Positions 32,320 through 43,282 of a stretch of DNA of 64,000 nt are shown here, in pieces; within the stretch, counting starts at the first letter, position 1; each line of letters starts with the position of its first letter. Source of the stretch: Leptidea sinapis (lineage: Eukaryota > Arthropoda > Insecta > Lepidoptera > Pieridae); assembly GCF_905404315.1 (NCBI RefSeq), contig NC_066267.1, positions 3,362,501 through 3,426,500 on the forward strand, in the 5' to 3' direction. The position numbers were made by a program, and so were the translations under genes. A model generated the notes under the pieces. The model saw nothing but the letters and a program-made list of their open reading frames with translations. It made no database searches and was not told the DNA's origin.

Positions 32320-33180
32320 TAATAAACCCTAACTTAATGACATTTTGCTGATCAAAATTGACAGTCATATTTCTCTATAAAATTTTCTTCATATTCAAAA
32401 TAAATAGAACCAGTTGAAAATCATTGGTTTTTATGAGTGTATGTTTCTTTAATATAAAAGTTACTAGTTTGCTCAAAATATAGGAGCACAAAGTTGCCCC
32501 TGTTAAAAAGTATATAAACTGAATAGAAACTGGTCAATTTCTTTGATAATATCTAGGATCTGAAAATTAATACAATACCCATGATATTAGGATTTATATA
32601 ACATTGTGAAATATGAAGGAAATACAGTTAATCTTTGCCACAAGCTATGTCTTCATAATACAGATTCTCTGCATGAAGCTGCACGCTATTTGCATGAACC
32701 AAACAAGACTTATGGCAAGTGCATTCTTAAGTATAATCAAATACATGAATTGCTTCGTACAGTACACTATAGCCGAGCACTTAGCTAGCTTATTCATTCA
32801 GAATGCTTAGCGATTAAATTGTTATTAAATAAATCGAAATAAGCTATTTGTAATTTTTGGATAGCTTTGCTGTTCAAATTTCATTCAGTTCATTCAGTTC
32901 ATGACTACTTGATACTTCTTTCGAGTTTTCTCTACCAAGATGAAAAAAATAAGTAGATGCAATAAATCTTGTTCATTTATACCACCAAAATACTACACAT
33001 TTACCACTTATCTCATTTATCATAACTCCGCTATTTCACAGACCTCCCTCAGAACAGGCGCTTTTCGATTAAAATAATAAACTTTCTTCAGATGCATTGT
33101 CAAGTACATGAACAATACCAAATTAATAATTAAAATACACTCATCAAAAAAGTCTAAGAGAGTGAGTAAGAGTCGATTGA
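32320..33180. other. AT-rich spacer, nothing recognised
   Basis: Overlapping short frames around 32606-32810 have no resemblance to known proteins and differ between frames. Treated as non-coding. Confidence 0.45.
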
Positions 33181-33184
33181 GTGT

Positions 33185-33290
33185 GGAGATACCACGCACA
33201 CAAACATCTAATAGTCGCCGCACAAAAAAAAGCTATTAATTATTAGTGCAGTAGTTGGAGCATAGCGGAGACCAATCCTTAATCTAAGAA
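33185..33290 (-). mobile_element. MITE-1, one-end copy
   Basis: ACCACGCACACAAACATC, AAAAAAAAGCTATTAATTA and GTTGGAGCATAGCGGAGACC plus AATCCTTAATCTAAG are the reverse complement of the left end of the full copy (890-1010). The rest of the element is missing. Confidence 0.8.
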
Positions 33291-33559
33291 TAATATTCTG
33301 ACAATTTCATAGAATTTCTTGCATAAGTTGAATTTGTTTTCCCAAGTCCAGCTCATGTTGATTTTGTTATAAGTATTATCTATTAGAAACCGAATTTCAT
33401 GTTTGTTTGATTATTCGCACAATATAATATTCAAACTATGGATAACCCATCTCAATGAAATTGACGGTTCACCAGACCTTTGTCAAAAAAAATATCTGTA
33501 TTTAAATAGTAAGTTAGTTAGCCTGTCTTATATCTTTATTTTTATTTACAATTTGTGAT

Positions 33560-33812
33560 GTTTTAAAAGTGATAACCCTCACTTCTAGGATAAATCTAAT
33601 CAGTATTAATTCTAGGATTATTAATATAGTATGTAAAGTTGATCCTTCAGATGAAGTCACAACCTGAGAATTGAACAAAGCATAAAGATTTTATGACGAT
33701 ACGTCACTCGAAGGGTTAGTTCAGTTGGGAGAGCACTCGCACGGAACGCGACAGGTCATGGGTTCGAGTCCCGCATCGTTCAAAAAATTTTGTTTTCAAA
33801 TTTTATCTGTCT
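33560..33812 (+). repeat. tRNA-like repeat unit, copy 1
   Basis: 33714-33782 reads GGGTTAGTTCAGTTGGGAG, then GCACGGAACGCGACAGGTC and GGGTTCGAGTCCCGC, a recognisable tRNA cloverleaf. The acceptor stem has one mismatch, and the anticodon loop ACGGAAC has C rather than T before the GGA triplet. It sits inside a larger unit. Upstream are AAGTGATAACCCTCACTTCT and CACAACCTGAGAATTGAAC, and downstream CAAAAAATTTTGTTTTCAAA. The whole unit recurs at 43000-43325. It is better read as a tRNA-derived repeat than as a working tRNA gene. Confidence 0.7.
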
Positions 33813-34137
33813 TATATCATCATAATAATCTTAGAATATTGACACTATAAACTGAGATAATAACATTTTATTATGTTCAATTTTCTCGTCAAACTATGCC
33901 ATCCCATATTCTACCAATGACATCCTTCATCCATAAGATAAACAAAAATCAAAAAAAAAGTATACAATAGTTCAATACTTATACTAATCACCATTAATCA
34001 TTTTCGCTAAAATATAAATAATAAGAAAGGTATCTTCCAGTTTCTAGAGTTCATTTTTCAATGTACCCTGAAAGTACACTCAATTACTCCAAATAACGAC
34101 AGCTTACAAAACCCACCACCCGATAATATAATGCCCG

Positions 34138-34245
34138 GGTTCAGTGATTGCTGTGCAATGACTCCAACATAGCTGATACGTTATCGGCTTCGACACTGAC
34201 TTATGTAGCCAGGACGTGACGGACATACTTGTTTCTCTTGATCTC
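34138..34245 (+). repeat. Unknown dispersed repeat (CTCCAACATAGCTGATAC), copy 2
   Basis: GCAATGACTCCAACATAGC, GACACTGACTTATGTAGCC, AGGACGTGACGGACATAC and TTGTTTCTCTTGATC match 18685-18770. Confidence 0.7.
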
Positions 34246-34417
34246 TAGCGATATTAAATGAAAACAATAAAATTCTTTGAGGAAACTTAGATAAATGTAA
34301 TGATTACGAACTAGTTTAGCTACAAATAAATCAAGTATTTATTAAAACAATTTCAATTTTTAACTGCTTTTCATTGACGTACAATACAAAACAAGTAGAC
34401 TCCAAATCGCCTGAAAA

Positions 34418-34518
34418 ATGAAAATAAGGAATGAAACGAGCAGGACGTTCAGCTGATAGTAATTGATACAACCTGCCCATTGCCGCTCAGGATTCTTGAA
34501 AACCCAAAATTTCTGAGT
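34418..34518 (-). mobile_element. SINE-S 3' fragment
   Basis: AACGAGCAGGACGTTCAGC, AACCTGCCCATTGCCGCTCA and GATTCTTGAAAACCC. About 10 bases between CCCATT and GCCGCTC are missing. Confidence 0.85.
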
Positions 34519-34735
34519 CCGTGGTTCGAGTTTCCTTAGGAGTCGCCCCGCGGCTGTTGTTGCGTAGTCTTTGCGGCTTCCACGGCTCACGTCTAATGTC
34601 GCTTTAAAAGCCTTCAGGGCAGACAGCATAGAGGAGGTTTTAAGTCGGTGGAGGTGTCCGCGTAAGTCGACAACCACTAACGACATATGGGCCCCGTTTC
34701 GGGGTCTTCAATACGTAAATGTATTGTCCTCCTCT
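34519..34735. other. GC-rich patch, possible LINE 5' or coding debris
   Basis: CGCCCCGCGGCTGTTGTTGC, GTGGAGGTGTCCGCGTAAG and GGGCCCCGTTTCGGGG contrast with the AT-rich surroundings. The minus frame 34686-34360 (MSLVVVDLRGHLHRLK...) runs on into the SINE-S copy, so its end is artefactual. No domain recognised. Confidence 0.3.
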
Positions 34736-35512
34736 CTGCACTTAAATTTTTGCTTTTATTTGTAGAAAATATTGTATCAATTATTTAAAAGCACATAACT
34801 CTAAAACACAGAAAATTTACTACTTTTAAAACGTAAGTAAGGATAAAAACGCAATAGGGACAAAAAATGTGTAAGACTTATAATAAATACTATCATAATA
34901 ATATGTTACAAGTTCCTAAAAACTGTTTTATTGTTAAAATATTTCTTAATATGCATTTCATCCAAAAAAATTACGAGAAAAGTCTCGAAACATTCATCAC
35001 TTATCTTTCGTTTCAACAATTTTCGCGCGTTATTCATATTATACCTACTTCGTGTAGAATTGATTGTAAAATTTGAAGTTACTTATAAAAAATCAGTTTA
35101 TGCCTTAGAATATTCATTATTCTAAGGTTTATGCCAATTCAACTTGACTTCAACGTCAACAACACTGAGAACGTTATAAATTTTAAAATTAGAGTTTTGT
35201 TCGACGTCACTTTGCCGCGGTTCACAGGCAACGGTCGCAGGTGGGCCGCAAACTAGGTAATGTGCCATTATAGCAAGCTCAGCAAAAATTTTAACTTGCA
35301 ACTTTGACTGTTAACCGTTTCCATCCAAACTTCACCGTTTAAAGCTATTGTTAATGTTAAATAGCATAAATAAAATAGGTAGTGCCTTGATATTTCACTT
35401 TTAACTTTAACTATGCCAAGGAATACAATGGTGCAACATGTTGCGCAGTCTATGTTAAAGTCAGCTGTTTACAAATAAATTACGAACGAATGATAAACAT
35501 GACATATCAGAC
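34736..35512. other. AT-rich spacer, nothing recognised
   Basis: No feature supported. Confidence 0.45.
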
Positions 35513-35514
35513 TC

Positions 35515-35662
35515 AACATCTTGTGTCTCAAGGTGACGAGCGAAATTGTAACGCTGTTCAGAATATTTGGGTTTTTGAAGACTTCTGAGCGGCACTGCAT
35601 TGTAATGGGCAGGGCATCAGCTGAACGTCCTGCTAATCTCATCTTTTATTGTCATAAAATGG
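35515..35662 (+). mobile_element. SINE-S 3' half
   Basis: TGTCTCAAGGTGACGAGCG, TGTAATGGGCAGGGC and CATCAGCTGAACGTCCTGC to TTATTGTCATAAAAT. The first hairpin arm is mutated to AACGCTGTTCAG. Confidence 0.88.
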
Positions 35663-35847
35663 AGCGTGTCCATTGATCTGAGCTCCTGTTAATCTAAAAT
35701 CACTTTACTGTTACATGGCCCTTCAAATCTGAAGAGAAGCAAACAGGTTGATATATGTAAATGCAAGGTCAGGGCTATGTGGCAGATGCATTAACACCTC
35801 CTAGCCAAACTTTCAAAATTTATTTTGAGTGGTCATCATACTTACAG

Positions 35848-35892
35848 ATGCTCGAATTGTCAGACCCAGTGCTCTGTGCACGGCTCTACCGA
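35848..35892 (+). mobile_element. Tiny LINE-A scrap
   Basis: CAGATGCTCGAATTGTCAGA and CCCAGTGCTCTGTGCACGGC correspond to AGCTCGAATTGTCGGG and CCAGTGCTCTGTGAACGGC in LINE-A (28765-28800). Confidence 0.6.
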
Positions 35893-35899
35893 ATTCATT

Positions 35900-36430
35900 A
35901 TCATTATCATTCCAATTTTCCAAGTATAAAATTAAGATTGATAAAGGGATTTTTATACACTTAATGATATATTATTCCAAAAATTTTTAGTTAAATGACT
36001 ATAATGTGAAAAAAAGTTTCAATTTTACCGTTGTTTCATAAAAACACACAATCCTTTTTTTTATTAATTTGATTAGGATAAAATGCCAAATAACAGACCC
36101 AATTCTAATTAAGTTGTTTAAGTTTATCTTTGTATGTACAAAACATTTTAATATTTGTAAAATAAATAGTAATAAATGCAAGTAAAAAGTCTTAATTTTA
36201 AATAATTTTCAGAGAGTAATTTTTATATAATAAATAATTCTTCCTTTCATATAATGTAGTATGAAATTCTTGCCGTTGCTCAAAGCAAATTATATTAGTT
36301 AAGTGTCTTTCATAAACATTCATTATGAAGGCGTGTTTTCGTGGAAGAAACTTAATGTTATTTTGTAACACAAAAATTATTAAAAGAGTTTGTGATTTTA
36401 TTATGTCAACAACTTCAACTCCAAATTACA
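35900..36430. other. AT-rich spacer, nothing recognised
   Basis: No feature supported. Confidence 0.45.
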
Positions 36431-36433
36431 ATC

Positions 36434-36713
36434 TAATATATAAAATTCTCGTGTCATGGTGTTAAACTTTGAACTCCTCCGAAACGGGATTACCGATTCT
36501 CATGAAATTTTGAGTGCATATTGGGTAGGTCTGAGAATCGGACAACATCTATTTTTCATTCCCCTAAATGTTAAGGGTGGTCCACACGATTTTTTTTTTA
36601 ATTTTTTTTTTGAAAAATACATACAACTTCAAATTTTCACTCATCTACGATAAATAGTTACTTTTGTATCGCGATTTTAATATCAGCAATACAACGTTTG
36701 CTGGGTCAGCTAG
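36434..36713 (+). mobile_element. Non-autonomous Helitron-like element
   Basis: Starts TCTAATATATAAAATTCTCG, followed by CGGGATTACCGATTCTCATG and TTAAGGGTGGTCCACACGA. It ends with AACGTTTGCTGGGTCAGCTAG. The CTAG end next to a T, a short GC-rich stem before it, and no terminal inverted repeats are as expected for Helitrons. No Rep/helicase is present. Confidence 0.75.
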
Positions 36714-36854
36714 TAATTGTAATATATAAAAATTGGATCTACCATGAAACCAAAAATTACAATTTATAGTCTAGTCTAACCATAATAATGCAATTTTTAA
36801 ATAAAGTTGTACAACTACACTATAAGGACCGCGATCGCTTCATTATTTAAGATG

Positions 36855-36884
36855 TTATTTAGTTCATAATGTCGAACTAAATAA
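36855..36884. repeat. Hairpin, 11 bp perfect stem
   Basis: TTATTTAGTTC (36855-36865) and GAACTAAATAA (36874-36884) form a perfect inverted repeat around an 8-base loop. No function assigned. Confidence 0.8.
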
Positions 36885-37140
36885 TACGACTTAGGGACCG
36901 TCAAGATTAGAGCATACTTACAATTTAAAAGCTGTTGTCTCTTAAGCTGTTGAGCCTTTTGCACGATAACCACCATTTATATAAATAAAAAACCTATACG
37001 GAACCTATATTTTTATTATTCTATAAAGCAATTCTCATAAAAAGCTTTTCCGTAAGCCATGAAAATCTTCACAAGACTTCCAAAATCTCTTTCGTAATTC
37101 ATTTTGTGTGTATTTGTGAGTTTTATGTTCTTCGAAGGAA

Positions 37141-37272
37141 AAAAGAAGCCCGCTGAGTTTCTTGCGCCCGTTCTTCTCAGGTCTGAGGCAAATATTTTCG
37201 AATGGGTGTGGTCGTAAGTTTTGTAGTTCAATAAGTGATTTGAATAAAATATTTGCATTTCAATTTGAATTG
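37141..37272 (+). mobile_element. LINE-B 3' end
   Basis: AAGCCCGCTGAGTTTCTTGC, CCCGTTCTTCTCAGGTCTG and TCAATAAGTGATTTGAATAA match the LINE-B terminus at 55710-55838. Confidence 0.8.
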
Positions 37273-37336
37273 ATTTTGACAACCAAGAGAAACCCTATTA
37301 GGAAATCTCCGTTCGTATGCCCATTAACAAGCTTTG

Positions 37337-37900
37337 TCTAATCACTACTTATTATAAAACAAAGTCCTTCACTGCGTCTGTCTGTCTGTTCGCGATAAAC
37401 TCAAAAACTACTGCACCGTTTTAATCAATCGTGGTTCCCGAGGAACGTCTTAGTATATAATTTATTAACTTTTCACATACATATTTGACTATTAACGATA
37501 TTTGTTGGAGGTGTCGGAAAAAAATATACCGTCTGAGAGCTTTCCACGAAAAAGCTGTCTAAGCCCTTTGAGATATAACAAAATAATGTCTAATGGCATT
37601 GTGCATCTTATATAGGTCTATAGAAAAATCCCAGATGGAATGTGTCTATCTCTTAAGGATAACATACTATATCCATTTTAATATTTCAAAAAATTGGCAA
37701 TTACAAGGCGGTACTATAAAAATTGTTTACAGAAATACAATATCAATCCTTATCATATTATCAGTACATAATATTATAAAATCATTTAACTCATTAATTT
37801 TGTTTACACATTTCCGATGGATTAGAATTTATTATTCCCGAATTCTTTCATTATATCATTTTTTTTCTATTGACAGAACAGCGTCTGCCGGGCCAACTAG
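37337..37900 (+). mobile_element. Helitron-like element, second subfamily
   Basis: ACAAAGTCCTTCACTGCGTC, GTCTGTTCGCGATAAACTC and AAAACTACTGCACC near the start, then GACAGAACAGCGTCTGCCGG and GCCAACTAG at the end. The CTAG terminus is like the element at 36713 and the body is different. The plus frame 37593-37904 is not a recognised protein. Confidence 0.7.
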
Positions 37901-37929
37901 TTAACCTTGCAACCTTCTTAGTAAAAGAA

Positions 37930-39120
37930 AAAAACAAGTGGCGGGAAATATTTTGTCGATTGTTCTTATCACACATCAAAGTTCTACGTTCACAACGAAA
38001 ATGGAATTAAGTCAAAAAGATTTTAGAGCGATGATTTTTTATGATTATAAAAGTTCTCTCTGCAAGACTGTGCCTTTGGCTCAAAATGCGGCTGGCAGAG
38101 AAGCACCTTGCTTGAGCACCGTGAAGCGAAGGTTTGCTGAATTTGAGAGAGGTCGCGTTTCTTTACATGACGCATTTCGTGAACGGCGGCCTTCAACTGC
38201 CGTCAACGAAAATAATATGGCTACTATTAAGCGGCTAATTGAAGAAAACCCGCGGATTACCTATCAGACAATTGAAGGAATATTTGGGATTGATATGAGC
38301 CAAATTCAGAAAATTTTATACGAAGAAATGAAAGTTTGGAAACTTTGTTGTCGTTGGATCCCTCACGAACTGACAGCGGAGCAGAAGCGGGCTTGCGAGG
38401 AATCGTGCTCACAGATGCTAATGAAGTACGACCACAGACATTCTAATGCTGTTTACATTGTCACAGGAGACGAAACGTGGATTTTTTTTTTGAACCCGAA
38501 AAAATAGCCACCTTGTTAATGGTGTTTGAAAATGAGAACAAGCCAAAAAAAGTGAGGCAGGCGAGAAGTGTTGGTAAAAATATGATCACAATTTTTTTCT
38601 CAGGTATGTATCTACACAATTTCACTTGAATATGTGTTAATGTCGATTGGTATTCATTTGTTTACCCAGGGTATTAAAAAAAGTTTGCGAAAGACGACCA
38701 AAAGAATGTCATGACAACGAAAATGACAGACATGTCATCATGACAACGCTATTTCACACACGGCCAACAAAACTATGTAATTTTTAGCTTCCGAAAAAGT
38801 AGAACAGCTCGTCACCCATCCTACACATAGCCCCGACCTAGCACACTGTGATTTCTGTATTTTCCCCAAAATCAAAGATGTAATAAGAGGTTTCACTTCT
38901 ACCAATTCCGAAGTGGCAGTGATAGCGTTTAATCAGCACATAGAAAACATGCCTTCAGATCTGTGGTCCTCCCGTCTTAAAAAATGGTTCGATCGCATGA
39001 AAAACTGTTTTAAATGTAAAGGAGAGTATATTGAAAAGCAATAAACATAATAATATTTTTGTTATAACATCTTGCTTTTTTAAGTTTCGCAAAACTTTTA
39101 GTGTGACCTACGTACTGTTA
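37930..39120 (+). mobile_element. Mariner-family transposon, decayed
   Basis: Encloses the transposase remnant 38001-39044. The right-hand flank AAAACTTTTAGTGTGACC has the look of a mariner terminus. A clean left inverted repeat was not found, so boundaries are approximate. Confidence 0.6.
38001..39044 (+). pseudogene. Mariner transposase (D,D34D type), broken
   Basis: The start ATG at 38001 gives MELSQKDFRAMIFYDY, the usual mariner N-terminus, followed by the first helix-turn-helix (STVKRRFAEFERGR, ~residues 38-52) and the second (RITYQTIEGIFGIDMSQIQK). KLCCRWIPHELTAEQK is the linker before the catalytic core. The first acidic residue is in VTGDETWIFF (~38465). A frame shift follows at once, with stops near 38507. 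In other frames HDNAISHTAN (second Asp, ~38745) and HSPDLAHCDFCIFP (third Asp, ~38835) are still readable, with a stop between them. Their spacing is about 34-35 residues. Typical length is ~345 residues. Inactive. Confidence 0.88.
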
Positions 39121-39124
39121 CTAT

Positions 39125-40255
39125 AACAACAAATAATTTAAACTGAGAAGTCATTTTCTAAAATGGCAACTATGCAAATAAAAAATACATAATGTTATAA
39201 GCCCTGACTGTTGAGTGGCTTAATTATTCAAGTTATTTTCTGTGAATTACGTTTAGTAATTTCCTCATACTGGACATAGCCTCCGTCGGACGGGATTATA
39301 ATCAAATATGGACTAAGCCGAAAACCCTTTGTGACAAAAGTACGGAAGTTTTTGGCGAAATATAATTTACCTTATATGATATTAATAAGGGTTGGGTCGT
39401 GGAACAAGAAATATTTTCAGACAGATCAAACATTTTATGGTTTTAAACAATCCAAATCAAAAATATTATAATTATATTCTATCACAATCTCACAGTAAAT
39501 ACAGTTTATGAATTTCTATATTTAAACCTTTTTTTAATTGTGCTTGAAATACGTAATTAATGCCTGTGCTAAAAGTCACCGGGCCCTCAAAGCACACAAT
39601 ATTAATATTAAAAAGACCAAAGATTCATATTTTGGTATTTATACCTTATTTTATATTTATTTGTAATAAATACAATCACAAACTACACTAGAAAAAAATC
39701 GAAATAATAATAAAACATTAATAAGTTTATATTTAAATAATAAAAGTAAACTTAAACTTATAAAAGAGGAGATTTAAAAACTAGCAAGCCGTTAAACTTG
39801 CTACATCTCTATATTAAATATTTTCTCGGTTTTCAGTGATCTCTAATCATATCTAAGTAATAACTATTATCCAATTACCAATTGACACACACACATAAAA
39901 ATTTTCATAATTATATTTTTTTAATTATTAACTCTGCAAGATCTCTCTCTCGAGAACTCTATGTTATTTTAACTTGTCAAGGAATCACTGACACCGAAGT
40001 TTTAACTAGTTTCAAGTCTCAAGTCTCTCCAAGTTTTAGGGTCAAGGGTTCGCCCTTTTTGATGTCACTGTAAAACCGTTTTTGAATTTTATTAAAAGTA
40101 ACAAAAACACCTCGAAGTAATGATTAGTACAGCATATAATAAATATAGTAAATTTTCTCAGTTATAACGATATGCAGTGAGTGTGAAAAAATTATAGTAA
40201 AGTATAAAAAATCTATCATCTAATTAGCAATTATGTAAATATATAATACTATATA
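39125..40255. other. AT-rich spacer, nothing recognised
   Basis: Over 1 kb without a supported feature. Confidence 0.5.
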
Positions 40256-40267
40256 TGTTTTTTTGTG

Positions 40268-40392
40268 CAGTGCTTACAGGATCAGCAACGCTTCTATGAT
40301 TCCCCAATCGTGCAGGAGAATATTTGCGACGGTGATCACTTAACATGAGACGACCTGTTGTTTGTCCTTCTCATCCATAAAAGTAAAATAAG
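40268..40392 (+). mobile_element. LINE-A-related 3' end
   Basis: AGCAACGCTTCTATGATTCC, GACGGTGATCACTTAACATG and GTTTGTCCTTCTCATCCATA-AAA. The GATCACTTAACA core is kept, the flanks are diverged, and it is probably a sister subfamily. Confidence 0.7.
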
Positions 40393-40699
40393 TGAGTAAT
40401 TTTTATTGTTATTATTTTTAATGCACTGTCTATTATTTAACAGTCTATGGGTTAAGTTTAGTTGTTCCGAATTACTCCCAAGGGTAGTGTAGTATATGTT
40501 AGTTGGACTGGTAGTGTTATACATGTAGTTAGTTTTGGTAATTGAAGCTAGCTATATACTTTATATGCTTTTTGAGAAATGCTTTAGGTGCAAAGAGTAT
40601 TTTATGTTGTAGTTATTGAATGTGGCTAAGCTATTATGCTCAGCTTATTGACGTACAATTGACAACAAAACTCACAATAACGCTTAAAAATTGTATCAA

Positions 40700-40945
40700 A
40701 TAAAACTCTGCCTAAGTTCTATTAGGCAGAGTTTTCATTCAGTTGTGTTTCGACCGCGCTTTAAATACAACGCCACGCAGTGAGAAAGTGATCAGTGAAA
40801 ATCTGCTTAAATAAGAGCATATTCAAACTTAAAAAAGGATGGAGTGTCGTATTTCAGGTAAGTGCCCCTTTAATTAAACAAAATTGAATAAGTAACTTGA
40901 AGTTTATAATCAATTTGCTAAATAATTACATTTCAATTGCTAAAT
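40700..40945 (+). repeat. Exon-like repeat, copy 1 (hairpin, ATG, splice-donor-like)
   Basis: Opens with a 12 bp perfect hairpin (40704-40715 AACTCTGCCTAA with 40722-40733 TTAGGCAGAGTT). Then come TTTAAATACAACGCCACGCA and GGATGGAGTGTCGTATTTCAG directly followed by GTAAGTGCCCC. Between the ATG (40839) and the GT (40858) are exactly 19 bases. A reverse-strand copy at 60668-60935 keeps the ATG, the 19-base spacing, GTAAGTGCCCCTTTAATT and the intron-like continuation (AATCAATTTGCTAA). It could be a promoter plus first exon carried by a transposon or by a duplicated gene. No downstream exon is visible here. Confidence 0.6.
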
Positions 40946-41023
40946 CAAAATGTTCTTGTCTCGTGTTTCCGTCTGTCTCGCACGTGACGTAGTGTTACTA
41001 CTTCTATTGCGCGTACAAAATAG

Positions 41024-41054
41024 CGGAGGTGGTATTTGCTACATACCACCTCCG
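41024..41054. repeat. Hairpin, 12 bp perfect stem
   Basis: CGGAGGTGGTAT (41024-41035) pairs with ATACCACCTCCG (41043-41054) around a 7-base loop. It lies in a more GC-rich patch (40970-41060). No function assigned. Confidence 0.85.
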
Positions 41055-41169
41055 AGGCAATAAATGGCGCTAAACTTCATAATGACAACTATGACAAATA
41101 TTATCTTTGATTCATTTCTTCTACAGTCCCCCTGAAAACGAGATCTGGAAAGGTCTTGAAACGTCGGGT

Positions 41170-42040
41170 TGAATAAAATAAAAATAAAATGTAACTTTTA
41201 CGCAAAAATCAAATGTAAGACCCGCGTTTTTATCCTATAAAAGTGTTTTATTTAATATTCAGGAAGACTCTTGTAACTCCACCTGACCCTAGAACGGCAG
41301 CAAAACTAAAAGTATAATATTTTTAGTAACAGTATTTTTATTATTGTTTATTATACAAACAAGCCACACAGCTGAGAGAGTTAAAATAATTTTTCATTAT
41401 AAACAATGTCGTGGCTCTGATAAAAATGAACATGAAAGCAACACAGATTCACTGCGGTATAATTTCCCGGGAGGTCTTGTGAAAAATTGACAACGGCACT
41501 CCCTATAAGACTACTTTCAACTCATAAAGATAATATGAACGTCTTCAGAGCATTATCTCAAGCTAGCTGAAATGCAATACATTTCAGAGCACTTTTCTAT
41601 TTTTTAAGTGAGTAAGTTAAATTGTTTAGCTTGTCATAAAAGTCTTAAACATTATTGATTTCCTTAGAATTAATTAGTGTAGAGCGATATCATTCAATAG
41701 GTAGGTATCAATTATTATAAGTTATACAATAATATACATCGTTAAAAATAATACCTTGTGAATTATTACCACAAAAAGAAACGAGATTATATAATATGTA
41801 GATAAAGCGTTCTTTGCTAAGACTGCAAGACGCGCTCAATATGATAACTCATTATATTCCGCCTGAAGTTATTCTTTGATATGAGCTGAAGTTGCCAAAC
41901 AGATTTGTCAATGTTATGGACTAATGACGCGCCTCAAGATTAAACGGACGATACAGAAATGTGTAAGCAATTATTTTTAACTATCTCGATAAATAGAAAA
42001 AGAAAATGTTGCTTATTTAATTTGAAAGAGTTAACCTTCC
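41170..42040. other. AT-rich spacer, nothing recognised
   Basis: No feature supported. Confidence 0.45.
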
Positions 42041-42046
42041 GATAGT

Positions 42047-42500
42047 AAAGGAGTAGGTCGCCAAATGAACATGAACAAGACGAAAATCGTGTCTAATGGC
42101 CATGTCACACCTACTTCCGTAACAGTTGGGAACTGTACTCTCGAAAATGATAACGAGTACATCTACCTAGGACAAATGATCCAGTTGGGCAGGTTTCCAA
42201 TTACGGGAAAGAGATCACTCGTCAACTCCAACTCGGATAGACAGAATTCAAGAAGCTCCGTAAAATCTTCAAAATAGCACAGTGTCTGAAGACAGAGGTT
42301 TTTAACTAGTGCGTGTTATCAGCGATGAAATGCAGAAGGCAGACGTGGTCGCTAACTATGGGCCGTATGAGGAAGCTCATGGTCGCTCAGAGGGCAACGG
42401 AAAGTGTTATGCTCGGGCTATTCCATGCGAGATCGAATCAGAAATGAGGACATCCGTAGGAGAACCAAAGTCAACATAGCGACATAGCCCAGATGTGGGA
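42047..42500 (+). pseudogene. RTE-type LINE, RT end and C-terminal remnant
   Basis: The frame 42065-42277 reads MNMNKTKIVSNGHV, VTVGNCTLENDNEYIYLGQM. This is the NxxKTKxM...Y.YLGQ region at the end of the RTE reverse transcriptase. A deletion then joins it to the C-terminal tail (GRMRKLMVAQRA-like, written here as CGPYEEAHGRSEGNG in another frame; RDRIRNEDIRRRTKV). Several shifts. More of the RT is retained here than in the other two copies. Confidence 0.8.
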
Positions 42501-42607
42501 GTTTATCGCGAACCCACCACACTCACCCTGATGCAGGACTTCCGAATGGTTCACAAAAACGTGAGTAAGCCCGTATTAATGAATAATTTAATAATGACTC
42601 ACGAAAG

Positions 42608-42875
42608 TTTTAATACATCCTGCCCATTACAATACAGTGCCGCTCAGGATTCTTGAAAAACCCCAAAAATTCTGAGCGGCACTACAACTGCACTCGTCAC
42701 CTTGAGGCATAAGATGTTAAGTCTCATTTGCCCAGTAATTTCACTAGCTACAGCGCCCTTCAGACCGAATCACAGTAATGTTTACACATTACTGTTTCAC
42801 GGCAGAAATAGGCGCCGTTGTGGTACCCATAACCTACCCGGCATCCTGTGCAAAAGAGCCTCCCTGGTAAAACTG
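42608..42875 (-). mobile_element. SINE-S copy
   Basis: Well preserved, starting at CATCCTGCCCATTACAATA. The perfect hairpin arms GTGCCGCTCA and TGAGCGGCAC are both present (42640 and 42675). It ends with CGGCATCCTGTGC and GCCTCCCTGGTAAAA. Confidence 0.92.
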
Positions 42876-42999
42876 GTGGTCTTCTTAAAAACTACTCAGT
42901 CTGAAAAACAAAATAAGTGTTAAAAAAATAAAATCATGAATTTCCGATATTTCGGAAAAAACATAATATTATAACACAAATAAAATTTGAAAAACAAAA

Positions 43000-43282
43000 T
43001 TTTATGAACGATGCGGGATATGAACCCGCGACCTACAGCGTTCCGTGCCGGTGCTCTAACCAACTGGGCTAACCGTTCAAGTACCGCCTCGTTACAAAAT
43101 TCTGTTTGCTTTGTTCAACTCTCAGGTTGTGGCTTCATCTACAGGATCTACTTTACAGTTGATAACCTGCTCAACCCCAATATTTGCATATTAGGAAATT
43201 GACTTGTGATGTCGCTCTTGTAAATCTTAACATATATTAAGTTATTAAAGTGATAACCCTCACTTCTAGGATTAATACACAA
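43000..43282 (-). repeat. tRNA-like repeat unit, copy 2
   Basis: On the minus strand a full cloverleaf can be drawn. The acceptor GAACGGT pairs with ATCGTTC, the T stem is GCGGG/CCCGC, and the anticodon loop is ACGGAAC (GGA with C instead of T at position 33). The T loop TTCATAT departs from TTCGAAT. The T stem and acceptor are better kept than in copy 1. The surrounding CACAACCTGAGAGTTGAAC, AAATTTTGTTTTTCAAATTT and AGTGAGGGTTATCACTT show it belongs to the larger repeat. Confidence 0.72.

Noticed and set aside
32606..32810. Two overlapping frames as a small gene
   Set aside because: Different frames over the same DNA, no family resemblance, no sign of splicing.
33714..33782. Functional tRNA gene
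   Set aside because: The cloverleaf can be drawn, but C replaces T before the anticodon, stems have mismatches, and the surroundings are a multi-copy repeat.
34360..34686. 108-codon minus-strand frame as a gene
   Set aside because: Its second half is translated SINE-S sequence. The first half has no recognised domain.
43004..43078. Functional tRNA gene on the minus strand
   Set aside because: Acceptor and T stems pair well, but the T loop (TTCATAT) and anticodon loop are abnormal and the unit is repeated next to itself.
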